Shown here piece after piece: positions 31,907 through 40,046 of a stretch of DNA of 64,000 bases (the first letter of the stretch is position 1; each line of letters begins with the position of its first letter). Position numbers and translations under genes: made by a program. Source of the stretch: Gp6-AA40 sp035649635 (GTDB lineage: Bacteria; Acidobacteriota; Vicinamibacteria; Vicinamibacterales; UBA2999); assembly GCA_035649635.1 (NCBI GenBank), contig DASRJE010000221.1, forward strand, positions 148,803-212,802, read 5' to 3'. The notes under the pieces were generated by a model. That model was given only the letters and a program-made list of their open reading frames with translations, did no database searches and was not told where the DNA came from.

Positions 31907-33256
31907 TTACACGGCATCGAAGTTCTCGAGTTGCTGCTTCACTTCAGCCATGAACTGATCGCCGGTCGCGCCATCGACCAGTCGATGGTCGTAGCCCAAT
32001 GTCAGGTACGCCATCGTTCGAATCGCAATCGCATCGTCGACGACGATCGGACGCTTCTCGATGGTGCCGACACCGAGGATGGCGACCTGCGGCTGGTTGA
32101 TGATCGGCATCCCGAACTGCGAGCCGAACTGACCGGGATTCGTGATGGTGAAAGTGCCGTCGTGAACTTCCTCGGGTTTGAGTTGCTTCGATCGGGCCCG
32201 TGTCGCGATGTCGGCGATGGCGCGGCTCAACCCGAGGAGATTTTTCTCGTCCGCGTGCTTGATGACGGGAACGATGAGCCCGCTCTCGAGCGCAACCGCG
32301 ATCCCGAGGTTGATGTCTTTCTTGTAAATGACGTTGTCACCGTCGAGCGAGGCATTGACAATCGGGAAGCGCCGCAGCGCAGAGACGACGGCCTTGGCGA
32401 TGAAGGCCATGTAGGTGAGCTTCGTTCCGAGTTGCTCGTACTCGGCCTTCTTCTGCTGACGGATTCGCTCGACGGTAGAGAAGTTCACGTGGAAGACCGA
32501 GTGCACATGAGCCGAGGTGCGGCGGCTCATTACCATATGCTCGGCAATCTTCTTCCGCATCACGGAGAGCGGCTTGATCTCGACGCGGGATCCAGGATCC
32601 GGACCCCCCGAGTCCCGAATCCCGAGCCCCGAGTCCGGAGCCCCGAGTCCCGCCGCCTTCGCGCCAGGCGCTTCGGCGCCCAAGGAGTCCCGAGTCCCGG
32701 ATCCCGAATCCCGAGTCCCGACCCCCGAGTCGATGTACCCCAGAATGTCGTTCTTCGTCACCCTGCCGCCGAGACCAGATCCATGAATCTGCGAGATATC
32801 GACGTCATTATCGCGCGCGATGCGCCGGACCAGCGGCGACGAACGCTGCTTGCGCGAATCGTCCTCTGCCGGCTTGCTCGCCGTGCGTCCGTTGGTCTTG
32901 CGTGACGTGGCGGCCGGTTTCGCGGGTGGCGCGTCGGCGTCACGCGGAACAACCGAATCAAGCGAGGGAGGCGCCGGCGCGGATGCGCTTTGCGACGGCT
33001 CTTGCTTCGAGACTTCCGAGGCGGCGCCAATCGTGGCAACGACGCTGTTCACCGCGACGGTTTCGCCTTCCTTGACTTTGATCTCGGTCAGCACGCCCGC
33101 CGCCGGCGCAGGTATTTCAGCGTCAACCTTGTCCGTGGAAATTTCGAACAGCGGCTCATCCCGATCGACCGCTTCACCGACTTTCTTGATCCACCTGACG
33201 ATGGTGCCTTCGGCGATCGACTCCCCCATCTGGGGCATCAGGACGGGTGTGGACAT
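31907..33256 (-). CDS. dihydrolipoamide acyltransferase E2 of a 2-oxoacid dehydrogenase complex
   Basis: Catalytic core of the complex. The ATG at about 33256 (MSTPVLMPQMGES) opens a lipoyl domain with the lipoyl-Lys motif EISTDKVDAEI. An Ala/Pro linker, a peripheral-subunit-binding domain (SSPLVRRIARDNDVDISQIHG) and the acyltransferase domain with YDHRLVDGATGDQF follow. Between the binding domain and the catalytic domain lies an unusual ~50-residue linker made of heptapeptides (SGVGTRD, SGSGTRD, SGLGIRD) translated from heptanucleotide repeats. It sits between lpd and lipB; with the fused E1 at 18555 it probably forms a branched-chain-type complex. Confidence 0.9.
   Translation of the reverse strand: MSTPVLMPQMGESIAEGTIVRWIKKVGEAVDRDEPLFEISTDKVDAEIPAPAAGVLTEIKVKEGETVAVNSVVATIGAASEVSKQEPSQSASAPAPPSLDSVVPRDADAPPAKPAATSRKTNGRTASKPAEDDSRKQRSSPLVRRIARDNDVDISQIHGSGLGGRVTKNDILGYIDSGVGTRDSGSGTRDSLGAEAPGAKAAGLGAPDSGLGIRDSGGPDPGSRVEIKPLSVMRKKIAEHMVMSRRTSAHVHSVFHVNFSTVERIRQQKKAEYEQLGTKLTYMAFIAKAVVSALRRFPIVNASLDGDNVIYKKDINLGIAVALESGLIVPVIKHADEKNLLGLSRAIADIATRARSKQLKPEEVHDGTFTITNPGQFGSQFGMPIINQPQVAILGVGTIEKRPIVVDDAIAIRTMAYLTLGYDHRLVDGATGDQFMAEVKQQLENFDAV
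32586..32730. repeat. heptanucleotide arrays in the E2 linker
   Basis: Two blocks of in-phase 7-base units of the CCCGAGT/CCCGAAT type. About nine units span 32586-32648 and six units span 32689-32730, separated by 40 bases of GC-rich sequence. Three units equal seven codons, so the array is open in the E2 frame and encodes heptapeptides. Confidence 0.88.
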
Positions 33257-33260
33257 GGGA

Positions 33261-33325
33261 ACTCTCTCGACTCTGGGCTCTAGGCTCTGGGCTCTCGCAG
33301 GTCGAGAGCCGAAAGAAAAGCCGAG
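33261..33325. repeat. heptanucleotide array (CTCTGGG type) between lpd and E2
   Basis: In-phase units CTCTCGA, CTCTGGG, CTCTAGG, CTCTGGG, CTCTCGC are followed by complementary units (GAGAGCC), so the gap can fold into GGCTCTCG/CGAGAGCC hairpins. It covers the region where the E2 ribosome site would lie. Confidence 0.75.
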
Positions 33326-33329
33326 AGCC

Positions 33330-34745
33330 TTACATGTGAATCGCCGCGCCGTGGACGGCATGCGCCGCTTCGCCCACTGCTTCGGAGAAGGTCGGGTGCG
33401 CGTGAATGGTTTTGATCATCTCTTCCACGGTGCACTCGAGCCGTAGTGCCAGGACGGCCTCGGCCACCAGCTCCGTCGATCGGGGGCCAATCATGTGCAC
33501 GCCCAACACTTCATCGTACTTCTTATCGGCGATGATCTTCACGAACCCTTCGGACTCGCCCGCCATCTTCGCCCGACCGAGCACACCAAAGGGGAATGTG
33601 CCCGTCCTCACGTCGTAGCCGCGCTCCTTTGCCTGAGCTTCGGTGAGGCCGACACTCCCGATCTCGGGATCGCAGTAAGTGCAGCCAGGCACGTGGTCGT
33701 AATTGAGCGGCTGAACCGGCTTGCCGGCGATCCGTTCCGCCGTGATGATGCCCTCCATCGACGATACGTGCGCCAACTGTGGATGCACGCCCTTGCCCAG
33801 GGTAATCACATCGCCGATGGCGGAAATCCCGGGGACCGACGTTCGATAGAGCTCGTCGACCTTGATGTATCCACGCTCCATCGCGATTCCCGCGTCTTCG
33901 GCGCCCAACCCGGTGGTCACCGGTCCGCGACCCGTTGCGACGAGCAACACGTCGGCCGTGATCGTGTTCGTCTTGTCGTCCGGCGTTTGCGCCTCGATGG
34001 TGACACCGCCCGACGAGGAGGCTGCCTTGGTAACCTTGGTGCCGGTCATCACCATGATGCCCTGCTTCTTGAAAGACTTCTCGAGCTCGGAAGACACGGC
34101 CTCGTCCTCGACCGGCACCAGACGCGGGAGCAGCTCGATGATGGTCACGGCGCTGCCGAAACGCCGGTAAATAGAGGCGAATTCAACTCCAACCGCGCCG
34201 CTACCGAGGATGACGAGCGACTTCGGAACCTCCTTCAAGTGGATGGCTTCGTCGCTGGTGATGACGCGGGTGTGATCGATCGTCACTGCGGGAACGCTCC
34301 GCGGCGCCGACCCGGTGGCGACGATGATCTCTTTGCCCTCGAGGGTTTGCGTGTCACCTTCGACGACGTCGACTTTTCCTCGGCCGGCGAGTCGAGCGGT
34401 GCCTTTGACCCAGGTGATCTTGTTCTTTTTGAACAGGAACTCGATGCCCTTGGTGAGCCCGCCGACGATCTTGTCCTTGCGGGCGTGCACCTGCGTCATG
34501 TTGATGGCGGGCGCGCCCGGTGGAATCGTGACCCCCCATTCGGCAGCCTGCTGAATCACCTTGAGCGCATGGGCGTGTTCAAGGAGCGCCTTGGTCGGAA
34601 TGCATCCCCAGATCAGACAAGTGCCACCGAGCGCACTTTGTTTCTCGACGACGGCGATTGTCTTCCCGAGCTGCGCGGCGCGAATGGCCGCAACGTATCC
34701 GCCGGTGCCCGCGCCGATCACCACGACATCAAACGATTTCGACAA
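33330..34745 (-). CDS. lpdA: dihydrolipoyl dehydrogenase (E3)
   Basis: FAD-dependent disulfide oxidoreductase that reoxidises dihydrolipoamide. The N-terminal FAD motif is VVIGAGTGGYVAAIRAAQLG. The redox disulfide is in GGTCLIWGCIPTKALL (C-x4-C, with IW instead of the common NV), the NAD motif is LVILGSGAVGVEFASIYRRFG, and the C-terminal active-site His-Glu is in HAHPTFSEAVGEA. The 471 residues are standard. It is first in the lpd-E2-lipB operon and divergent from the NtrC-like regulator across a long hairpin repeat. Confidence 0.95.
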   Translation of the reverse strand: MSKSFDVVVIGAGTGGYVAAIRAAQLGKTIAVVEKQSALGGTCLIWGCIPTKALLEHAHALKVIQQAAEWGVTIPPGAPAINMTQVHARKDKIVGGLTKGIEFLFKKNKITWVKGTARLAGRGKVDVVEGDTQTLEGKEIIVATGSAPRSVPAVTIDHTRVITSDEAIHLKEVPKSLVILGSGAVGVEFASIYRRFGSAVTIIELLPRLVPVEDEAVSSELEKSFKKQGIMVMTGTKVTKAASSSGGVTIEAQTPDDKTNTITADVLLVATGRGPVTTGLGAEDAGIAMERGYIKVDELYRTSVPGISAIGDVITLGKGVHPQLAHVSSMEGIITAERIAGKPVQPLNYDHVPGCTYCDPEIGSVGLTEAQAKERGYDVRTGTFPFGVLGRAKMAGESEGFVKIIADKKYDEVLGVHMIGPRSTELVAEAVLALRLECTVEEMIKTIHAHPTFSEAVGEAAHAVHGAAIHM

Positions 34746-34761
34746 ACGAGCTCCTTGAAAA

Positions 34762-34832
34762 GGGGTCGGGAGTCATTTGATCAGGACAATCATTCGCACG
34801 TGCAGTGTCCTCAACAAATGACTCCCGACCCC
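34762..34832. repeat. long hairpin with an 18-bp perfect stem
   Basis: Arms GGGGTCGGGAGTCATTTG and CAAATGACTCCCGACCCC flank a 35-base loop that contains a second small stem (AGGACA/TGTCCT). It occupies most of the divergent lpd-regulator gap and so overlaps both promoter regions. A CATAATATAC stretch at the right edge could serve as a -10 box for the regulator gene. Confidence 0.85.
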
Positions 34833-34852
34833 ATAATATACTCGCCGTTCCC

Positions 34853-36244
34853 ATGCCAGACCGACGGAAGACACTGCTCGTCGTCGACAGCGACGAGGAG
34901 ATACGCGAAACAGTGACCGCGGCCCTGCGGCGCGACTACCGCGTGCTGAAAGCCGCGACCGGCGAAGCCGCACTGCAGATGATGCAGAAGGAAGACCTGG
35001 ACCTGATGCTGCTGGAGGCACACCTGCCGGGAATCAGCGGATTCGAAGTGTTGAAGATCACCAGGGAGAACTATCCCTACGTTGAAGTGATCGTCATCTC
35101 GAGCACGAAAGAGCTCGACATCGCGATCGAAGCGATGCGGCATGGGGCGTATCACTACATTGCAAAAGACCTCGACCCGGAGAGCATCCGCACGCTTTTT
35201 GCCAACGCTGCCGAACGTCAGGATCTGAGCAGGGACGTAACCCGGCTCAAAGAGGAGGTGGCCGAGCAGAACGATCGTGAGTTCGTCGTCGGCCCGAGCC
35301 GCAGCACGCGTTCGGTCGTAGAGCTCGTGCAGAAGGTCGCGAAGATCTCTGCCACCGTACTAGTCCTCGGCGAGAGCGGCACGGGAAAAGAGTTGCTCGC
35401 CCGGCTGATCCATCGCGAGTCGGGCCGGCCGACGGCTCCGTTCGTTGCCGTGAACCTCGCGGCCATTCCCAAGGAGCTCGTTGAGAGCGCGCTCTTCGGT
35501 CACGAAAAAGGGGCGTTCACCGGCGCCATCCGGCAGCAACTCGGCAAGTTCGAGCTCGCCGCCGGCGGGACGCTGTTCCTCGACGAAATCGGCGATCTCA
35601 AGTACGAGCTTCAGGCCAAGCTGTTGCGCGCGGTTCAGGAGGAGGAGATCGAACGCGTGGGCGGCACGCATCCGATCAAGACCGACCTTCGGCTCATTGC
35701 TGCGACCAACGTCGACCTCGAAAAAGCCGTCAAGGATGGCCGCTTTCGGGAGGACCTGTACTACCGCCTCAACGTGATCCCGATTCGGATGCCGGCACTT
35801 CGCGATCGACTGGAGGATTTGCCGGAGCTCGCCCGTTTCTTCCTACGGCGCTACAACATCAAGTTCCGCAAGAACGTCCAGGGCATCGCCGATTCGACGC
35901 TGGACATCCTCTCGTCGTACTGGTGGCCGGGCAACATCAGAGAGCTCGAGAACCTCATCGAACGTTTGGTCGCCGTCTCCGACAAGGACTGGATTACCGA
36001 CGAGGATCTGCCCTACGAGCTGCACGTGGCAAAACTCGATACGCAGGATCAGACATCGACGGACAATCTGCTCGAGCGCGCGCTCTCGACCTTCGAACGC
36101 AACTTCATCGTCCGCGCCCTGGAGAAGTCGTCGTGGAACGTCACCGCGACGTCACGAGCGCTCGGCATTCCACTGAGCACGCTCAAGTTCAAGATGGACA
36201 AACTGGAGATCCGCCAGCTCGCCCGCCGGATCAGAGGCAACTGA
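34853..36244 (+). CDS. NtrC-family sigma-54 activator with altered receiver domain
   Basis: A 463-residue regulator: receiver (about 1-120), AAA+ domain (about 145-375) and a Fis-type helix-turn-helix. Walker A is GESGTGKE, the sigma-54 contact loop is KGAFTGAI, Walker B is GGTLFLDEIGDL, and the DNA-binding helix includes NVTATSRALGIPLSTLKFKM. In the receiver, the phosphorylatable Asp is replaced by Glu (DLMLLEAHLPG), while the acidic pocket (VVDSDEE) and the Lys (IAKDLD) remain. Glu at this site can mimic phosphorylation, so the protein may be constitutively active or controlled otherwise. No histidine kinase is nearby. The start is the ATG at 34853. Confidence 0.92.
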   Translation: MPDRRKTLLVVDSDEEIRETVTAALRRDYRVLKAATGEAALQMMQKEDLDLMLLEAHLPGISGFEVLKITRENYPYVEVIVISSTKELDIAIEAMRHGAYHYIAKDLDPESIRTLFANAAERQDLSRDVTRLKEEVAEQNDREFVVGPSRSTRSVVELVQKVAKISATVLVLGESGTGKELLARLIHRESGRPTAPFVAVNLAAIPKELVESALFGHEKGAFTGAIRQQLGKFELAAGGTLFLDEIGDLKYELQAKLLRAVQEEEIERVGGTHPIKTDLRLIAATNVDLEKAVKDGRFREDLYYRLNVIPIRMPALRDRLEDLPELARFFLRRYNIKFRKNVQGIADSTLDILSSYWWPGNIRELENLIERLVAVSDKDWITDEDLPYELHVAKLDTQDQTSTDNLLERALSTFERNFIVRALEKSSWNVTATSRALGIPLSTLKFKMDKLEIRQLARRIRGN

Positions 36245-36272
36245 ACGCGCTCCGAGCTTGCTGAGGAATCAA

Positions 36273-36329
36273 CCCGGCGCGTTCGAGCGGCGCCGGGTCA
36301 GGGGGGAATCGAAGCGGGCTCGGCCCGCT
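36273..36329. terminator. two hairpins between convergent genes
   Basis: CCCGGCGC/GCGCCGGG (36273-36297) and AGCGGGC/GCCCGCT (36313-36329) lie between the regulator stop and the HU stop. Each lacks a long T-tract; their position suggests transcription termination in both directions. Confidence 0.55.
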
Positions 36330-36339
36330 CCACGAGCGC

Positions 36340-36639
36340 TTACTTCTTGGGCAAAACGGCGTCCTTGAGCTGCTTGGCGATACGCGCCTTGACGACCGTC
36401 TTGGCGGGGATCTTGATCGCTTCGCCGGTCGCCGGGTTGCGGCCCATACGAGCCTTCCGTTTCTGGACGACCAGCTTCACCATGCCCGGCAGCACGAACT
36501 CACCTGATCGCTTGAGTTCCTTTTCTGAAAGGGTGGTCAATTCGTCGAAAAATTCTCTCGCCTGAGTCCGCTTGACCTCGAACCGTTCAGCGAAGTGCGA
36601 GAACAATTCTGATTTGCCCATTCTGCGGGCCTCTGCCAT
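36340..36639 (-). CDS. HU-family DNA-binding protein
   Basis: About 99 residues of the HU/IHF histone-like family, binding the minor groove and bending DNA. The beta-arm signature GRNPATGEAIKIPAKTVVKARI near the C terminus is unmistakable. It begins at the ATG at 36639 (MAEARRMGKSELF), preceded by a GGGGGA ribosome site. The ATG at 36621 is an alternative. The N-terminal region SELFSHFAERFEVKRTQAREFF differs from the common NKxELI start and is typical of the longer, divergent HU-like proteins of Acidobacteriota and Deltaproteobacteria. Confidence 0.9.
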   Translation of the reverse strand: MAEARRMGKSELFSHFAERFEVKRTQAREFFDELTTLSEKELKRSGEFVLPGMVKLVVQKRKARMGRNPATGEAIKIPAKTVVKARIAKQLKDAVLPKK

Positions 36640-36821
36640 CACGTCCCCCCAGTCTTGTGCGCGCCGACTTCCAGGCCGCAATCGCAGATGCGCGCGCGTG
36701 TCACACTGCCGCGGAAAGTCTTGTGAAATCGCCGTAATGCTAACGCGCGACTCCTATGCTGTCAACGAAGCCCCGCGCACAATCAAGCGATTTCGGCCCA
36801 AAGTGCTAGAATTTTTCCTCG

Positions 36822-37169
36822 ATGTCAAGCACGACACCGATCGAGACATTTCCGAATCCACGTCCCGAGCGGGAGTTCGAGATCGCGATCAACTGCCCTG
36901 AGTTCACATCGGTCTGCCCGAAAACCGGGCTTCCGGACTTCGGTGAAATTCGCATCACCTACGTGCCGGCCGATCACTGCATCGAGCTGAAGTCGTTGAA
37001 GTACTACATGATCAGCTTCCGCGATCGCGGCATTTTCTACGAGGCGGTGACCAATCAAATCCTCGACGATCTCGTCAGCGCGTGCCAGCCACGGCGCATG
37101 ACGGTTGTCGGTGATTTCACCGTTCGCGGCGGCATCAAGACGACGGTCACGGCCACTTACGCAAAATAG
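36822..37169 (+). CDS. queF: NADPH-dependent 7-cyano-7-deazaguanine reductase QueF
   Basis: Reduces preQ0 to preQ1 in queuosine synthesis. The 115 residues are of the short unimodular YkvM-type T-fold. The catalytic Cys is in FTSVCPKTGLPDFGEI (residue about 32), the QueF motif is ELKSLKYYMISFRDRGIFYE, and the substrate-binding Glu lies in the same motif. No other queuosine genes are in the window, and no preQ1 riboswitch structure is recognisable in the 140 bases upstream. Confidence 0.95.
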   Translation: MSSTTPIETFPNPRPEREFEIAINCPEFTSVCPKTGLPDFGEIRITYVPADHCIELKSLKYYMISFRDRGIFYEAVTNQILDDLVSACQPRRMTVVGDFTVRGGIKTTVTATYAK

Positions 37170-37176
37170 GGTGGCG

Positions 37177-37194
37177 GCGAGTCTTCAGACTCGC
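37177..37194. terminator. hairpin between queF and the Smr gene
   Basis: A 7-bp stem (GCGAGTC/GACTCGC) with a TTCA loop, eight bases after the queF stop and between convergent genes. Confidence 0.5.
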
Positions 37195-37213
37195 TGTTCA
37201 ACTGCCGCATAGA

Positions 37214-37495
37214 TCAGGGCCGGTCTGAAGATTCGTCTCTACGTGTCGGCGTCAGCCGCGCGACCGTCGCGCCGAGGTGCGACTCGGGAGCGTCCCAGAA
37301 TTCAACGACCAGTGGATGGCGCTCGAGCGCTTGCTGCACCAGCCCCCGCTGAATGCCCTTGCCGCGGCCGTGAATCAAGCGGACCTCGCGAAGACCTGCT
37401 TCGTGAGCGGCGGTGACGTACTCCTCCACCACGGACACCACGTCGCGTGGCGCGAAAGTGTGGAGGTCGATCGAGTCTTCAATCGGGATCTTCAT
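37214..37495 (-). CDS. Smr-domain protein
   Basis: A 93-residue stand-alone Smr (MutS2 C-terminal-like) domain. Visible landmarks are the DLHTF motif near the N terminus (IDLHTFAPRDVVSVVEEYV), the catalytic-type HGRGKGIQRG loop and the C-terminal GATVARL strand. Such domains are DNA or RNA endonucleases in some proteins and ribosome-rescue factors in others. A single short domain does not discriminate. It is convergent with queF and divergent from the helicase gene. Confidence 0.87.
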   Translation of the reverse strand: MKIPIEDSIDLHTFAPRDVVSVVEEYVTAAHEAGLREVRLIHGRGKGIQRGLVQQALERHPLVVEFWDAPESHLGATVARLTPTRRDESSDRP

Positions 37496-37598
37496 GACGC
37501 CCGTTTTGCCCTGTCTCCATCGAAATCGGGTCGCACTTTTTCCAACATCGGAGCACGCTTCTCACGCGTTTCGGCCCAATTGAGCCAAGGCACGTCCC

Positions 37599-40046
37599 GT
37601 GCACCGTCTGGCTCGAGTGGCTCACGCATCACTCCGGCCTGGCGAGACTGTTCGCATCCGTGATGAACAGTGGGTCGTCACACGCCAGACGCCCGGTATG
37701 AGCGCGTCCGTCCTCGACGTACGGGGACAGCATCGATCGAACCGCGACGCGTCAGCCTCGTTCCTCCTTCCCTTCGAAATCGTCGAGAGGCTCACCTCAG
37801 ATCGGTCCGCGCGTCGCGTGCGCCCGCGCCGGTGGCGGCGGCACACCCGCGCGCTGCTCGCTGACGCGACACCGTCCTGGCCATCATTGCGGATCCCACT
37901 GCGGGCGGACATCACGTTGCTTTCGTTCCAGCTCGAGCCCGCGCTGGCGGTGACGCACGGAATGGCCGCCCGCATCCTGATCGCTGACGAAGTCGGTCTC
38001 GGCAAGACGATTCAAGCGGCGCTCATCATCGCCGAGATTCTGGACAGAGCGCGACACGGCCGGGTGCTCGTAGTGGCGCCCGCCTCACTTCGCGAACAGT
38101 GGCAGGCCGAACTTCACGACCGCTTCGGAATCGACGGCTGGCTGGCCGACTCGGCGTCTCTTGCCCGTCTCGGCGCGGCGTGGGGCACTTCCAATCCCTG
38201 GGCAGGTCACGCTGTCACGATCACGTCAATCGATTTCATCAAGCGTCCAGACGTGATGCGGTCCCTCGAGGCCCTGCTCTGGGATGCGGTCGTGTTCGAC
38301 GAAGCGCACGGACTCACCGGCCTGTCGGATCGAGCGGCCGCGGCGAGCGGCCTGGCCCGACGAGCCCGAACGGTCGTGATGCTCACAGCGACGCCACATT
38401 CGGGCGACGAGCGGGCATTCGAGTCGCTCTGCGGAATCGGCGATTTACACGGCAGCTCGCTTGTGTTGGGGAGCTCCGGCCAAGGTCAAGATGACAAAAC
38501 GGCCGGTCCCACCCAAGACGAGCATTGGCGAAATCACCGACACAAGCGAGTTCCGGGAGTAAACCACACATTTCCGCTGCTCACGTTCCGTCGCACACGT
38601 CGTGACGTCGGCCTCGCCCTGTCGCGACGGACGAGGTGCCTTCGCGTGCGTCCCACGCTGGCTGAACGAGAGATGCATCGAGCGCTCGCCGCGTACGTGC
38701 GCAGGGTCCGCACCGAGCGCGCCCCCGACGCCGATCCGGCTCACCTGGCGATGATGGTCCTGACGCGGCGCGCCTGCAGCAGCGCGGCGTCCCTGGCTCG
38801 CTCGGTCGAAAGGAGACTGGATCTACTCGACGGCAGCAACTCATCCGCCGCGGCGCAAATGATCTTGCCGCTGTTCGAACTCTCTACTGATGAAGAACCC
38901 GCCGCGGAGCTTGCCGCTCCTGGTCTCACGGATCGCGACGAGGAACGCCGGTGCCTTGAACGAATCCTGCTCCTGGCGCAACGCGCGCATACCGCTGAAT
39001 CAAAGGTCCACACGCTGACTCGTCTCCTACGCCGGGCAAACGAGCCAGCGATCGTGTTCACCGAATATCGCGACACGCTCGCGCGGCTCGCGCAGGCGCT
39101 GCAGGTCTTCGCACCGGTGACGCTGCATGGCGGTCTCAACACGCCTGAACGTCGCAATCATCTTCGCGCCTTCACGGGCGGCGGCGCGCGACTGCTCCTC
39201 GCTACCGATGCCGCCAGTGAGGGACTCAATTTGCAGCGGCGCTGCCGCCTCGTGGTCAACCTCGAGTTGCCGTGGACGCCTCTACGTCTCGAGCAGCGAA
39301 TCGGCCGCGTCGAACGAATCGGGCAATCCCGGCGTGTGCACGCGATCCATCTGGTGGCAGCCGATACTCGCGAGGATTCCTACGTGGCGCGCCTGCTGCT
39401 CCGCTCCGATCTGGCTGCCGGCGCCCTCGAGCGGCTTCGTCAGCCGTCCCCAGAGATCGAGCAGCTTCGCACGACGGCAAAGGTGGAGACGGCACGTCTC
39501 GAAGGCGTTCGGAGGCTCCTCGATCCGCGGCGGAATTCGGCGCCAGACCGGAGACCTGCCGTCACGGTGTGCCGAAGACGCAACACCGCTCGCGGCATCG
39601 TGTGTGCTTTCTCCGTCGCCTTCGCCGACTCCACGGGCCACGTGATCTGGCGCACGCTTCTCGGAACAATCGCGAGTGGCCACAACGATTCGCGCGCTTT
39701 GGTCTCCTCCATCGACCGAGTCGCCGTGCTGCTCGCGTCCACACTCGATCGCGAGTGCCAGGTCGCCCTTGCCTCGCTTCGGTCATCGCTGAGACCGCAC
39801 CTGAATCTGGCGTTGCGCCGCGAACGCGCGATCGCCGACGTCCTCGAGCACGAGCGGGCACGGCTGTCGGCGCAGTTGCTGCAACGCGGCCTCTTCGACC
39901 GGCGTGCCGAGCGGGCTAACGCTGCCCAGAGGGCCGTCCTCGATCAGGCACTCGCTCGATGCCGCACTCGCCTCGATGAGCTCGCGTCGGCTGCGCACAT
40001 CGTTGTGGAACCCGCGCGCCTCGCCTTCGTCCTCATCCGCCGATGA
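37599..40046 (+). CDS. SNF2/RapA-type DEAD-like helicase of a methyltransferase-linked system (DrmD-like)
   Basis: An 815-residue superfamily 2 ATPase. An N-terminal segment (LRPGETVRIRDEQWVV) is followed by motif I (LIADEVGLGKTIQAAL), motif Ia (VLVVAPASLREQW), motif II (VFDEAHGL), motif III (MLTATPHSGDERAF), and in the second lobe FTEYRDTL, LLATDAASEGLNLQ and the arginine finger QRIGRVERIGQ. These are typical of the RapA/DISARM DrmD group. After the first lobe, a ~32-residue segment (about residues 287-318) is encoded by a 95-bp repeat insertion that stayed in frame. The start is a GTG. The stop overlaps the methyltransferase ATG (ATGA). No nuclease domain is visible. Confidence 0.82.
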   Translation: MHRLARVAHASLRPGETVRIRDEQWVVTRQTPGMSASVLDVRGQHRSNRDASASFLLPFEIVERLTSDRSARRVRPRRWRRHTRALLADATPSWPSLRIPLRADITLLSFQLEPALAVTHGMAARILIADEVGLGKTIQAALIIAEILDRARHGRVLVVAPASLREQWQAELHDRFGIDGWLADSASLARLGAAWGTSNPWAGHAVTITSIDFIKRPDVMRSLEALLWDAVVFDEAHGLTGLSDRAAAASGLARRARTVVMLTATPHSGDERAFESLCGIGDLHGSSLVLGSSGQGQDDKTAGPTQDEHWRNHRHKRVPGVNHTFPLLTFRRTRRDVGLALSRRTRCLRVRPTLAEREMHRALAAYVRRVRTERAPDADPAHLAMMVLTRRACSSAASLARSVERRLDLLDGSNSSAAAQMILPLFELSTDEEPAAELAAPGLTDRDEERRCLERILLLAQRAHTAESKVHTLTRLLRRANEPAIVFTEYRDTLARLAQALQVFAPVTLHGGLNTPERRNHLRAFTGGGARLLLATDAASEGLNLQRRCRLVVNLELPWTPLRLEQRIGRVERIGQSRRVHAIHLVAADTREDSYVARLLLRSDLAAGALERLRQPSPEIEQLRTTAKVETARLEGVRRLLDPRRNSAPDRRPAVTVCRRRNTARGIVCAFSVAFADSTGHVIWRTLLGTIASGHNDSRALVSSIDRVAVLLASTLDRECQVALASLRSSLRPHLNLALRRERAIADVLEHERARLSAQLLQRGLFDRRAERANAAQRAVLDQALARCRTRLDELASAAHIVVEPARLAFVLIRR
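38456..38550. mobile_element. 95-bp MITE-like element inserted in frame in the helicase gene
   Basis: Ends are CTCGCTTGTGTTG on the left and CGACACAAGCGAG on the right, inverted repeats of 13 bases with one mismatch. An internal pair GCTCCGGCC/GGCCGG adds a stem. A 94-bp relative lies upstream of sucA (45213-45306). The reading frame crosses it without a stop. No transposase is in the window. Confidence 0.7.

Noticed and set aside
32586..32730. possible CRISPR-like array
   Set aside because: Units are 7 bases without spacers, lie inside a reading frame, and no cas genes are present.
31931..32905. 324-codon antisense frame across the E2 gene
   Set aside because: Its openness follows from the E2 codon pattern and the heptanucleotide array.
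33495..34916. 473-codon open frame antisense to lpd
   Set aside because: Lies opposite a clear lpd gene and has no recognisable domain. Long antisense frames are expected in GC-rich coding DNA.
36682..36821. preQ1 riboswitch upstream of queF
   Set aside because: No H-type pseudoknot pattern or A-rich tail could be recognised in this stretch.
37496..37598. additional small gene or promoter between smr and the helicase
   Set aside because: No open frame with a ribosome site and no convincing -35/-10 pair are visible.
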